Of a stretch of DNA of 64,000 bases, positions 41,164 to 51,469 are shown one piece after another (the stretch's first letter is position 1; every line of letters starts with the position of its first letter). Origin of the DNA: Alteromonas profundi. GTDB taxonomy: Bacteria > Pseudomonadota > Gammaproteobacteria > Enterobacterales > Alteromonadaceae. The translations under genes were made by a program, and so were the position numbers. The notes beneath the pieces were generated by a model that saw nothing but the letters and a program-made list of their open reading frames with translations, made no database searches and was not told where the DNA came from. The stretch lies in NCBI RefSeq assembly GCF_010500865.1, contig NZ_JAAAWN010000005.1:33772-97771 (forward strand), written 5' to 3'.

Positions 41164-42657
41164 ATGGTATTGGAAAATTCCTACGAACCCTGTGATTTCG
41201 TGCTTTTCGGCACTCTAGGGGATCTTTCACGACGCAAGTTATTGCCTTCACTATACCAATTAGAAAAAGCAAATTTAATGCATCCCGATACCACTATCGT
41301 GGGTGTAGCGCGCCAAGATATGTCGTTAGAGGACTATATCGAAGAAGTTCACACCAACTTAATTAAATTTGGTGAAAAAGAACTGTGCGAAGCAACATGG
41401 GAAAAAATGAAAGCTCGCTTGCATTACGCCTGTGTGGATATGAAAGATGTAGATAGCTATTGTGTTCTTGATGATCATGTTGACGCATCACGCACCATGG
41501 TTTGCTACCTTGCTACGCCTCCTGCTATTTATGGCGATATATGCCGCGGCCTTCATAGCTGCAAGATTATAGATTCTAGCGTACGCGTTGTACTGGAAAA
41601 GCCAATTGGTCACGACCTTGAGTCTTCAAAAGTTATCAATGAGCAGGTAGCCGAATACTTTGATGAGAAACAAATTTACCGTATAGACCACTATTTAGGT
41701 AAAGAAACGGTACTAAACCTCGTTTCACTACGCTTTGCAAACTCAATTTTTGCCACCAACTGGGATCACAATTGTATTGATCACGTGCAAATTTCTGTGG
41801 CTGAGTCTGTAGGTATTGAAGGCCGTTGGGGCTACTTCGACGATGCGGGTCAGATGCGAGATATGGTTCAAAACCACTTGCTTCAAATTTTAAGTTTGGT
41901 GGCTATGGAGCCGCCGACAACCCTAGATGCAGACAGTATTCGTGACGAAAAACTTAAAGTGCTAAAAGCACTGCGTCCCATTAATGCATCAAATGTCAAT
42001 CAAACTACGGTTCGTGGTCAGTACACGGCAGGCTTTGTCAAAGGCCAAGAAGTGCCGGGCTACCTTGAAGAAGAAGGTGCTAATACGCAGAGCAAAACAG
42101 AATCATTTGTTGCCATTAAAGCAGAAATCGATAACTGGCGCTGGGCGGGAGTTCCTTTTTATCTAAGAACCGGTAAGCGTATGCCTAACAAGGTAAGTGA
42201 AGTTGTAATTTACTTTAAACGTCAACCGCACAACTTATTCGGCGATAGCTTTAAAGATTTACCGCCTAACAAGCTGGTCATTCGTTTGCAGCCTGACGAA
42301 GGTGTTGAAATTACCGTAATGAATAAGGTTCCTGGTTTGACCAATTCAGGCTCTATGGACCTGCAAAAGTCGAAACTGAACCTAAGTTTCTCTGAAGCCT
42401 TTGCTGATGAGCGTATTCCCGATGCCTACGAAAAGCTTCTGCTTGAAGTAATGTTAGGTAACCAAGCGCTATTCGTACGTCGTGACGAGATTGAACAAGC
42501 TTGGACATGGGTAGATTCCATTCTTGCTGCATGGCGTTCAACCAGTGAGCCACCTGAGCCGTATCAAGCAGGTACATGGGGCCCGGTCGACTCTATTGGT
42601 CTTTTAGCCCGTGAAAATCGTAGCTGGTATGAAAGTAAAACGGTAAAGAAGAAATAG
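41164..42657 (+). CDS. zwf: Glucose-6-phosphate dehydrogenase
   Basis: Cytoplasmic enzyme of 497 residues oxidising glucose 6-phosphate with NAD(P)+ to 6-phosphogluconolactone. The nucleotide motif GTLGDLSRRKLLPSLY and the active-site RIDHYLGKE are intact. ATG 41164 starts the conserved region; an in-frame extension to 41116 lies in the promoter. It is the first gene of zwf-pgl-edd-glk-eda, with only one base before pgl, and a HexR-like box precedes it. This gene provides entry into the Entner-Doudoroff pathway. Confidence 0.97.
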   Translation: MVLENSYEPCDFVLFGTLGDLSRRKLLPSLYQLEKANLMHPDTTIVGVARQDMSLEDYIEEVHTNLIKFGEKELCEATWEKMKARLHYACVDMKDVDSYCVLDDHVDASRTMVCYLATPPAIYGDICRGLHSCKIIDSSVRVVLEKPIGHDLESSKVINEQVAEYFDEKQIYRIDHYLGKETVLNLVSLRFANSIFATNWDHNCIDHVQISVAESVGIEGRWGYFDDAGQMRDMVQNHLLQILSLVAMEPPTTLDADSIRDEKLKVLKALRPINASNVNQTTVRGQYTAGFVKGQEVPGYLEEEGANTQSKTESFVAIKAEIDNWRWAGVPFYLRTGKRMPNKVSEVVIYFKRQPHNLFGDSFKDLPPNKLVIRLQPDEGVEITVMNKVPGLTNSGSMDLQKSKLNLSFSEAFADERIPDAYEKLLLEVMLGNQALFVRRDEIEQAWTWVDSILAAWRSTSEPPEPYQAGTWGPVDSIGLLARENRSWYESKTVKKK

Positions 42658-42658
42658 T

Positions 42659-43351
42659 ATGGCTTTAACAACTCTCTCATTTGATAACGCAGATGCACTG
42701 ACATCTGCATTCGCTGACGACTTGGTAAGTATTCTTAAAACAGGGATACGCACCCGAGGTCGCGCTTCACTTGTAGTGAGTGGCGGAAGAACGCCACTTG
42801 CATTGTTTAAACAGCTTAGTGAAACCGATCTTGAGTGGGACAAAGTGGACATTACCTTAGCGGATGAACGCTGGGTAGATGAAGACCATTCCGATAGTAA
42901 TACCAGTCTTGTAAAGAATAACCTTATAAAAAATAAAGCCAGTGCAGCACGCTTTGTCGAACTGAAAAGTGAACCTAGCGACGCCAATGAAGGCGTTAAT
43001 GCTGCTGAGGCCGCCCTCGCGAGCATGTCTCAACCTTTCGATGCGTTAATTCTAGGTATGGGTGAAGATGGTCATACCGCTTCACTGTTTCCATGCTCAG
43101 AACAAATTAATGATGGCCTTGATATGAGCAGCGGCAGAACCTGTATAGCGGTTCAGCCTACCACGGCCCCACATCAACGCATCTCTCTCACACTGCCAGC
43201 CTTGCTGAACAGTCGTAACATTTTTCTGCATTTAACCGGTGAAAAGAAGAAGCACGTATTGCTTGACGCACTGGACAATGCCAGCGAAGCGCAAAAACCC
43301 ATCACAGCCGTGGTAAATAGAGCCCCGGTTACGCTGATGTGGGCGCCATAG
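42659..43351 (+). CDS. pgl: 6-phosphogluconolactonase
   Basis: DevB-type lactonase of 230 residues that hydrolyses 6-phosphogluconolactone to 6-phosphogluconate. Visible motifs are VVSGGRTPLALF, LADERWV, and LGMGEDGHTASLFP, which contain the phosphate-binding and catalytic residues. It begins one base after the zwf stop and ends nine bases before edd, in keeping with a single operon. Confidence 0.96.
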   Translation: MALTTLSFDNADALTSAFADDLVSILKTGIRTRGRASLVVSGGRTPLALFKQLSETDLEWDKVDITLADERWVDEDHSDSNTSLVKNNLIKNKASAARFVELKSEPSDANEGVNAAEAALASMSQPFDALILGMGEDGHTASLFPCSEQINDGLDMSSGRTCIAVQPTTAPHQRISLTLPALLNSRNIFLHLTGEKKKHVLLDALDNASEAQKPITAVVNRAPVTLMWAP

Positions 43352-43360
43352 GAGATAGAA

Positions 43361-45190
43361 ATGAATTCACGTATTGCCGAGGTTACTGAGCGCATTATTG
43401 AGCGCAGTAAAGAAACACGTAAAGCTTATTTAGAAAAAATCGATAACGCCCGTCGCCAGGGGCCACACAGAGGCGTATTGTCTTGTGGTAACCTTGCCCA
43501 CGGTTTTGCTGCTTGTGGTACATCTGAAAAGTCAGATCTTCGTTCTATGACGAAAGCAAACGTAGCCATAGTGTCAGCCTACAACGACATGCTTTCTGCG
43601 CATCAACCCTATGAAACTTATCCTAACATCATTCGCGATGCGGTAAGAAACGTGGGTAGCGTAGCGCAGTTTGCAGGCGGTGTGCCAGCTATGTGTGACG
43701 GCGTTACTCAAGGCCAAACCGGTATGGATTTGAGCCTAATGAGCCGCGATAATATTGCGCAAGGCGCAGCGATCGCATTATCACATAACATGTTCGATTC
43801 TGCGCTTATGCTGGGTATCTGTGACAAAATTGTACCTGGGCTACTTATGGGTGCGTTAAGTTTTGGTCACTTACCTACTGTATTTGTTCCTGCCGGACCT
43901 ATGCCGTCAGGCTTACCGAATAAAGAAAAGGCGCGGATTCGCCAAGAGTATGCAGAAGGCAAAGTAGGCCGTGACGCGCTACTAGAAGCTGAGTCTCAAT
44001 CTTATCATTCTGCAGGCACCTGTACTTTCTACGGAACAGCGAATTCGAACCAGTTAGTGGTAGAGATGATGGGGCTACATTTACCCGGCTCTTCATTTGT
44101 AAATCCAGGTACAGAGCTGCGTGATGCACTAACCCGTGCAGCTGCAGTACGCGCTACCCGTATTACTGACTTAGGCGATGAGTATACGCCTATCGGCCAC
44201 ATTGTGGATGCTAAAGCGATTGTTAACGGCTTAGTAGGCCTGTTGGCGACAGGGGGTTCTACCAACCATACTATGCACCTAATCGCAGTAGCACGTGCAG
44301 CGGGTTATATTATCAACTGGAATGACTTCTCTGAAATTTCTAACGCAGTACCGTTGCTAACCCGTATTTACCCGAATGGTTCTGCGGATATTAACCACTT
44401 TGTAGCTGCAGGCGGCATGTCGCTTCTTATTAAGCAATTGCTTGATGCAGGCTTGCTTCACAACGACGTGAAGACTATTTGTGGTGAAGGCCTCGACTTC
44501 TATACCAAAGAGCCAATGCTTAAAGAGGGTGAAGTTGAATGGCGCGATGGTCCAACAGAGTCGCTTGATAAAGAGGTACTTGCTACCGTTGATACACCGT
44601 TTAAACCCGATGGTGGCTTAAGCGTACTTGAAGGTAACCTGGGTCGCGGTGTTATTAAAACGTCGGCCTTGCCAGAGCCTCAGTGCACAATTAAAGCGCC
44701 GGCAGTTGTATTTGAAGACCAATTCGACCTTGATGCTGCTTTTAAAGACGGTAAGTTAAACCAAGACTGCATTGTCGTTGTTCGTTTCCAAGGTCCATCG
44801 GCCATTGGTATGCCTGAACTTCACCGCTTAACGCCACCACTTGGCGTGTTACAAGATAAAGGCTACAAGGTTGCCCTGGTAACTGACGGTCGTATGTCTG
44901 GCGCCTCTGGTAAGGTTCCTGCTGCGATCCATGTAACCCCAGAAGCCTATAAAGGCGGGTTATTAGCCAAGGTAAAAGAAGGCGACATCATCGAGCTAAA
45001 TACAGTGACAGGCGCGTTAACCTTGCATGTTGATGAGGAGACTTTAGCAGCCCGTGAAGCGACACCAGCTGATATCACTCACCACCATGTAGGTATGGGC
45101 CGAGAGTTGTTTGGCGGAATGCGCGCCATGCTCACTGGGGCTGAAGAAGGTGCTTGTTCATTGTTTTATAGCCAGGAGCCAGAGCAATGA
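43361..45190 (+). CDS. edd: 6-phosphogluconate dehydratase
   Basis: ED-pathway dehydratase of 609 residues that makes KDPG from 6-phosphogluconate. Candidate Fe-S Cys residues are in ACGTSEK or [20 protein letters not shown] and [14 protein letters not shown], and the substrate-binding region [22 protein letters not shown] is typical of the IlvD/Edd family. The length matches Edd (about 600). It overlaps glk by four bases (ATGA), implying translational coupling. Confidence 0.97.
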   Translation: MNSRIAEVTERIIERSKETRKAYLEKIDNARRQGPHRGVLSCGNLAHGFAACGTSEKSDLRSMTKANVAIVSAYNDMLSAHQPYETYPNIIRDAVRNVGSVAQFAGGVPAMCDGVTQGQTGMDLSLMSRDNIAQGAAIALSHNMFDSALMLGICDKIVPGLLMGALSFGHLPTVFVPAGPMPSGLPNKEKARIRQEYAEGKVGRDALLEAESQSYHSAGTCTFYGTANSNQLVVEMMGLHLPGSSFVNPGTELRDALTRAAAVRATRITDLGDEYTPIGHIVDAKAIVNGLVGLLATGGSTNHTMHLIAVARAAGYIINWNDFSEISNAVPLLTRIYPNGSADINHFVAAGGMSLLIKQLLDAGLLHNDVKTICGEGLDFYTKEPMLKEGEVEWRDGPTESLDKEVLATVDTPFKPDGGLSVLEGNLGRGVIKTSALPEPQCTIKAPAVVFEDQFDLDAAFKDGKLNQDCIVVVRFQGPSAIGMPELHRLTPPLGVLQDKGYKVALVTDGRMSGASGKVPAAIHVTPEAYKGGLLAKVKEGDIIELNTVTGALTLHVDEETLAAREATPADITHHHVGMGRELFGGMRAMLTGAEEGACSLFYSQEPEQ

Positions 45191-46140
45191 CAGAGAAGTT
45201 TGTTGCCGATGTAGGCGGAACAAACATACGTGTGGCTCGGGTTACCGAGTCAGGCGTAGCCGACATTAAAAAATACATGTGTACAGACTTCGCAAGTATC
45301 GACTTAGCTATTGCTAAATACTTCGAAGATATGCCGCAGTACCAATTCAGCCAAGGCTGTATTGCCATTGCTTGCCCAGTATTAGGCGACTTAGTAGAAA
45401 TGACCAACCACAGTTGGGCGTTTTCGCAAGCCGCATTAAAAGTGCAGCTCAAGTTAGAAAACTTGTATGTTATCAATGATTTCACTGCTGTAGCTCATTC
45501 ACTGCCTGTGCTTGATGCTTCGCAAGTAGTACAAATTGGCGAAGGTACGCCTATCGATGGTGGCAACATTGCTGTTTTTGGTCCAGGTACAGGGCTAGGC
45601 GTTGAACATATCACAATGACCTCCTCGGGCTGGCAAACGCTAGACGGCGAGGGCGGCCACATAGATTTCGCCCCGGTAGATGAAACGGATGTAATTATTT
45701 GGCGCCATCTGCAAAAGCAGTTCGGCCGCGCATCGGCAGAAGAAGTTATGTCGGGTAGAGGGTTATATAACATTTATACAGCGCTTGCGGGTGACGCGGG
45801 CGTTGACGCTGTATTTAATGAGCCTGCGCAAATTACCCAAGCCGCATTAGACGGTTCATGCGACATTGCTTCGGCTACATTGACCCAATTTTGCCGCATC
45901 ATGGGCAGTTTTGCGGGCAATCTTGCCCTTAATATGGCCACCACTGGCGGTATATTCATTGGCGGCGGAATCGCAAATCGCTTCCCTGAATTTATCCAAC
46001 GGAGTGACTTTAGAGCGCGCTTTGAAGCCAAGGGCCAGATGAAGCACTACGTGAAAGACATTCCCACCTATTTGATAGCAGAGCCCGATCACGGTTTATT
46101 AGGCGCCGCTGCTTATCTTCAACAACACACTGCGAGCTGA
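45187..46140 (+). CDS. glk: Glucokinase
   Basis: ATP-dependent glucokinase of 317 residues (bacterial Glk family). The N-terminal phosphate motif is [11 protein letters not shown], followed by [17 protein letters not shown], and EGGHIDFAP with the catalytic Asp in NDF. It phosphorylates glucose released from maltodextrin or glycogen. Placement inside the ED operon lets free glucose feed directly into zwf. It starts within the edd stop and ends three bases before eda. Confidence 0.95.
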   Translation: MTEKFVADVGGTNIRVARVTESGVADIKKYMCTDFASIDLAIAKYFEDMPQYQFSQGCIAIACPVLGDLVEMTNHSWAFSQAALKVQLKLENLYVINDFTAVAHSLPVLDASQVVQIGEGTPIDGGNIAVFGPGTGLGVEHITMTSSGWQTLDGEGGHIDFAPVDETDVIIWRHLQKQFGRASAEEVMSGRGLYNIYTALAGDAGVDAVFNEPAQITQAALDGSCDIASATLTQFCRIMGSFAGNLALNMATTGGIFIGGGIANRFPEFIQRSDFRARFEAKGQMKHYVKDIPTYLIAEPDHGLLGAAAYLQQHTAS

Positions 46141-46143
46141 TTT

Positions 46144-46791
46144 ATGACAACAAAATGGAAATACACCCCAGAGGAAATATTCGCGGCTGGTCCTGTGGTA
46201 CCTGTATTGGTTATCAAAGATGTAGAAAAAGCTGTACCTTTGGCCAAAGCCCTTATGGAAGGTGGTATTAAAGTACTAGAAGTGACATTGCGTACGCCTT
46301 CGGCTATCGAAGTGATTAAGCGTATTGCTGAAGAAGTGCCGGAGTCGCTAATTGGCGCGGGTACGGTTACCAATGCGCAACAACTTAAAGCGGTAACGGA
46401 AGCTGGCGCTAAGTTTGCTATCAGCCCAGGAATGACCTCTGACCTACTTAAAGCGGGTATGGAAGCGGAGATCCCGCTTATCCCAGGTATTTCGTCTACA
46501 TCTGAACTAATGATGGGCAAAGACTTTGGCTATACCCACTTAAAATTCTTCCCCGCAGAAGCATCGGGTGGCGTGAAAGCAATTAAAGCAATTAGCGGCC
46601 CGTTTGCCGATTTCACGTTCTGTCCTACCGGTGGCATCGGGCCAGGTAACTATAATGATTACCTAGCGCTGGGCAATGTTAAGTGTGTTGGTGGCTCGTG
46701 GTTAGCCCCCGACGATGCTATTGAAGCGGGCGATTGGGCACGTATTACCCAATTAGCAAAAGACGCGGTTGCTGGTGCTAAAAACGCGTAA
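46144..46791 (+). CDS. eda: KDPG aldolase
   Basis: Class I aldolase of 215 residues that cleaves KDPG to pyruvate and glyceraldehyde 3-phosphate (2-keto-3-deoxy-6-phosphogluconate aldolase). The catalytic Glu is in [10 protein letters not shown] and the Schiff-base Lys in [12 protein letters not shown], and [10 protein letters not shown] is conserved. It is the last gene of the ED operon and is followed by a strong terminator. Confidence 0.97.
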   Translation: MTTKWKYTPEEIFAAGPVVPVLVIKDVEKAVPLAKALMEGGIKVLEVTLRTPSAIEVIKRIAEEVPESLIGAGTVTNAQQLKAVTEAGAKFAISPGMTSDLLKAGMEAEIPLIPGISSTSELMMGKDFGYTHLKFFPAEASGGVKAIKAISGPFADFTFCPTGGIGPGNYNDYLALGNVKCVGGSWLAPDDAIEAGDWARITQLAKDAVAGAKNA

Positions 46792-46830
46792 TTCACGTTT
46801 TCTTTAGCGAATAAACGCAAGTAGCAAATA

Positions 46831-46857
46831 AAAGCCTTGGCATGCCAAGGCTTTTTT
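46831..46857 (+). terminator. Terminator of the zwf-eda operon
   Basis: AAAGCCTTGG (46831-46840), CATG and CCAAGGCTTT (46845-46854) with a following T-run. It begins 40 bases after the eda stop. Confidence 0.93.
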
Positions 46858-46914
46858 GTATCTCTCGTTCCAGTATCTTGCTTTGTTGGGCGTATCTGCG
46901 CCTAGTATGGCGTG

Positions 46915-47760
46915 CTAAACGGGGATCACTTGTTGAATTAACTCATGAACTTGCCCTGGTGCCAAGTCGTGCCCGCCGGTCATGGATGTTTCTACACATA
47001 TCATATGTTTGTAGCCAAACGGGTCCATATCTGAAATAGACGCAGCTTCTTGCCATGGGTTCCACACCACCAAAGAGTCGTTACCGTTACTGATTACTTT
47101 GGTAAAAGTTTTGCCATTAACAACCACATCCGTTTGTTTCACCGCTGACAAGTGTATGCGATCGGTTTGTTGGCTAAATGTATAAGGGCTAGGAGTGTCT
47201 TCCAGCGCCCAATTTTGGGTTTTATCTTTGTATTGCCCAGAAATACCTTTAAGCTCAGTGTTGTGGATATCGTCTACGTGAAAATAGGTATGTAGCGCAC
47301 AATTAAAGGTAAAGGGCACCACGCCCTTATTCTCCGTACTAAGGTTTACGGTAAGGTGTTCACCTACACTCACCTTTAATGTCACTTCACAGTCGTACTC
47401 AAAGCCTTCTGCGCGACTAAAACTCGGGGTGAGTATAAGATGCGTACCGTTTTCATCTTCAATACTTGAAGTTAACTGCCATACTTGCGTACGTAGAAAT
47501 CCGTGGGAAGGAAGCTCGCCTTTTTGCTTGCCGTGATCGTCACTGAACCATGGCCAGCAAACAGGTATTCCGCCTCGAATAGGGCGCTCGCCATTTAAAA
47601 ACGCATGAGGGCTTAACCACAGCCGTTCTTGGCCATCGCTTTTAGGAATATAGGAAAGTATGTGCCCACCAAATAAACTGATTTTTGCTGAGGCAAGCGG
47701 ATTTTCCACGTGTAAGAATGTAAGTCCGTTTGATTCGCTCACACGTACTGAATCTGCCAT
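46915..47760 (-). CDS. D-hexose-6-phosphate mutarotase (YeaD-like)
   Basis: Aldose-1-epimerase-like protein of 281 residues that interconverts the alpha and beta anomers of hexose 6-phosphates. It shows GGHILSYIP, RPIRGGIPVCWPWF, and SHGFLRTQVWQL, then a late LVVWNPW and MICVETS. The catalytic His and Glu positions are present in ALHTYFHV and CVET. Its placement between the ED operon and gap fits supply of the anomer used by zwf. Confidence 0.9.
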   Translation of the reverse strand: MADSVRVSESNGLTFLHVENPLASAKISLFGGHILSYIPKSDGQERLWLSPHAFLNGERPIRGGIPVCWPWFSDDHGKQKGELPSHGFLRTQVWQLTSSIEDENGTHLILTPSFSRAEGFEYDCEVTLKVSVGEHLTVNLSTENKGVVPFTFNCALHTYFHVDDIHNTELKGISGQYKDKTQNWALEDTPSPYTFSQQTDRIHLSAVKQTDVVVNGKTFTKVISNGNDSLVVWNPWQEAASISDMDPFGYKHMICVETSMTGGHDLAPGQVHELIQQVIPV

Positions 47761-47840
47761 TGATATGCCCTCTTTAAGGTGAATAGGTGGTATGCGTGAT
47801 TAACCAATTTTTAGCATACTATTATTATGGGACGAAACGA

Positions 47841-47873
47841 AAAAAGGTGCGACTGTTAATCGCACCTTTTTTT
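47841..47873. terminator. Terminator between gap and mutarotase genes
   Basis: AAAAAGGTGCGA (47841-47852), CTGTTAA and TCGCACCTTTTT with further Ts. On the - strand the run of A upstream supplies a U-run, so it terminates gap; it could act in both directions. Confidence 0.88.
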
Positions 47874-47928
47874 GATTTTTAGTGAATTACTAAAGGGTTA
47901 CTTTAGCGTCACTTAGCATTCACGATGC

Positions 47929-48936
<1,008 letters not shown>

Positions 48937-49011
48937 TTATTTGAAAATGTGAAAATAAATTACGTAAAGTATGGATCAAAATGGCATAATTGGCAAAAGA
49001 AATTACAAAAC

Positions 49012-49026
49012 TGTTGCAAAATTACG
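49012..49026. promoter_or_regulatory. Weak HexR-like site between gap and malQ
   Basis: TGTTGCAAAATTACG matches the HexR consensus at 11 of 15 positions (right half nearly perfect). It lies 88 bases upstream of gap and 145 upstream of malQ. An extra ATTACA half-site is at 49002-49007. Confidence 0.35.
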
Positions 49027-49170
49027 GTTTTCACTCTTTGCAATCGTATTCAGTTTCTTACATCTTTCTTTTCAACAATAATGTTAAAAAATTGTATGTG
49101 AGCATGGTTTGTCTTCACATGAAACACAGATATCAAAGTGGCTTTCACTGAAAAACAGGAATTACCAACA

Positions 49171-51366
49171 ATGACACAACAGCTTCTGCAACAACTGGTT
49201 GAAATGCGGGGAATTGAAACCCAATACGTAGACGCATGGGGAAAACCAGCAACCATCGCAGAGTCAAGTAAAGCCAAATTACTTAATGCTTTAGGTTATG
49301 ACACCACAAGTGATGAAAAAATTCAGTCGCAAATTACGAATGATGCTAAATCGGTATGGTTGTCACCGTTAAACCCTGTTCAGGTGATGCGTAGCAACGA
49401 AAGTATCTACGTGCCAGTACGGTTACCAATAGAGTTGGTTAACGATGAGCATGTGCTTACAGTGACGTGTGAAAATGGGGATGTGCATAAGCACGTTTTT
49501 ACGCCTATTGATGAAGAAATGTCGACCATGGCGCACCTTGATGACGTTGAATTTCACGAGTATGTGGTGGCGTTACCGATGGCGCTACCGCTTGGTTACC
49601 ATACGCTTACGCTTAGCGCAGATGAGGATGAATTTGCCTCTTCGCGTCTTATTATGGCGCCTACCTCTTGCTTCACGCCTACCGAAATTAAACAAGGCAA
49701 AAAGGTGTGGGGCCTTAGCGTCCAACTCTATTGCGTAAGAAGCCAGCACAACTGGGGGATAGGGGATTTTACTGACTTAGCCAATCTCATTGAAAAGGCA
49801 GCCAGTGTGGGGGCCGATTTTATCGGTCTTAACCCGATACACGCATTATTTCCTGCTAATCCTAACGCCTGCTCTCCTTATGGGCCAAGTTCCCGTCGTT
49901 GGCTAAACTATTTGTATATAGATCCAACCCAAGTAGAAGGTTTTGAACACCAAAGCGTACAAACAATAGTTAATGATGCCTCGTTTCAAGCCACACTGGA
50001 GCAAGCGCGTCAGGCCGATTATGTGGATTACGAAGCGGTAGCGCAGTTAAAACTTGCCGCCTTAAAAGCGATATTTGACGTTTATGACGCCAAATATCTG
50101 CGTAAAAGTACAAAGCAGAATAAAGCTTTTAAAGCCTTTGTTGATGAAGGCGGTGAAAGTTTGGATATGTTGGCCGTATACGATGCGTTGCAGTCTCACT
50201 TAAAAGCACAGGGCAAAGAAAGTTGGGGCTGGCCGGTGTTCCCGGAAAGTTTTAAAGATTATCACAACCCGGCCGTGGCGAAGTTTAAAAAGGCGAATGC
50301 GGGCGAGGTGAAGTTTTATTTATTCTTGCAGTGGATTGCAGCTCAACAGTTAGAAGCTGCTAGTAAAAAAGCCGAAGAATGCGGCATGAGCATTGGTCTA
50401 TATCGAGACTTAGCGGTAGGGGTGAGTGAAGGAAGCGCGGAAATTTGGGGTAATAAAGACCTCTATTGTACCGATGCGAGTGTAGGTGCCCCACCTGACA
50501 TCCTTGGTCCATTGGGACAAAATTGGGGGCTTCCGCCAATGGACCCTCGCAAACTTTACGAACAAGCCTACCAGCCTATCATCGACCTGTTTGCTGCGAA
50601 TATGGCCTCGTCTGGCTCACTGCGTATTGATCATGTTATGGCATTGCTGCGTTTATGGTGGGTACCGAAAGGCGATGACGCCAAAGAGGGTGGGTATGTT
50701 TATTATCCGGTAGACGATTTGCTTGGCATTTTAGCGTTAGAAAGTCATCGTAATCAGAGTTTGGTTATTGGTGAAGATTTAGGCACAGTGCCAGAAGAAA
50801 TTCGTAGCAAGTTGGCGAACAACGGGGTTTATTCTTACCGCGTATTTTTCTTTGAGCAAGCCGAAGATGGCGGCTTCTTCTCACCTAGCCATTATCCAGA
50901 GCAATCGATGTCTACCCTAACGACTCACGATATGCCCACTCTTATCGGCTACTGGCATTGTTTAGATTTAGCGTTAGGGAAAGACATCGGTCTTTATCCT
51001 ACCGACGAAATCCTTCAGGTTCTGTACACCGACCGGCACGAAAACAAGCAGGCAATATTAGATTCTCTGCACGGGCATGGCTCGATAGGTGATGATATTG
51101 GGCGCGATGTAAACGTAACAGGAATGTCTACCGCGCTGAACCAAGGCATGCAAGTGCATATGGCTGGAGGGTCAAGTGCACTGCTTAGTTTGCAATTAGA
51201 AGACTGGTTAGAAATGGATAAGCCCGTAAACATTCCAGGCACCTTCAATGAATACCCCAATTGGCGTAGAAAACTATCAAGTAATATTGAAGAGATCTTT
51301 GAAAACAATGATATTAAAGGGCTAGCCACTAAACTCTCTGATGCGCGTAACAGAGCAAGTAGCTAA
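49171..51366 (+). CDS. malQ: 4-alpha-glucanotransferase (amylomaltase)
   Basis: GH77 enzyme of 731 residues that disproportionates maltodextrins, releasing glucose. It has the MalQ N-terminal domain and then VQLYCVRSQHNWGIGDF, ADFIGLNPIHALFP, the nucleophile region LRIDHVMALLRLWWVP and the acid/base region GEDLGTVPEEI. ATG 49171 follows CAGGAA; an in-frame GTG at 49138 is upstream. It is divergent from gap and precedes glgB and glgX, forming a glycogen/maltodextrin cluster. Confidence 0.95.
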   Translation: MTQQLLQQLVEMRGIETQYVDAWGKPATIAESSKAKLLNALGYDTTSDEKIQSQITNDAKSVWLSPLNPVQVMRSNESIYVPVRLPIELVNDEHVLTVTCENGDVHKHVFTPIDEEMSTMAHLDDVEFHEYVVALPMALPLGYHTLTLSADEDEFASSRLIMAPTSCFTPTEIKQGKKVWGLSVQLYCVRSQHNWGIGDFTDLANLIEKAASVGADFIGLNPIHALFPANPNACSPYGPSSRRWLNYLYIDPTQVEGFEHQSVQTIVNDASFQATLEQARQADYVDYEAVAQLKLAALKAIFDVYDAKYLRKSTKQNKAFKAFVDEGGESLDMLAVYDALQSHLKAQGKESWGWPVFPESFKDYHNPAVAKFKKANAGEVKFYLFLQWIAAQQLEAASKKAEECGMSIGLYRDLAVGVSEGSAEIWGNKDLYCTDASVGAPPDILGPLGQNWGLPPMDPRKLYEQAYQPIIDLFAANMASSGSLRIDHVMALLRLWWVPKGDDAKEGGYVYYPVDDLLGILALESHRNQSLVIGEDLGTVPEEIRSKLANNGVYSYRVFFFEQAEDGGFFSPSHYPEQSMSTLTTHDMPTLIGYWHCLDLALGKDIGLYPTDEILQVLYTDRHENKQAILDSLHGHGSIGDDIGRDVNVTGMSTALNQGMQVHMAGGSSALLSLQLEDWLEMDKPVNIPGTFNEYPNWRRKLSSNIEEIFENNDIKGLATKLSDARNRASS

Positions 51367-51469
51367 AAGTCATACAAAAAAGTACAAACAAAGGTGTGCA
51401 ATTTTGCATACCTTTGGCTAGGATTAGGCTCGATCCCGCGATAATGCGGGGTGGTTCAAGGAGTATTTA

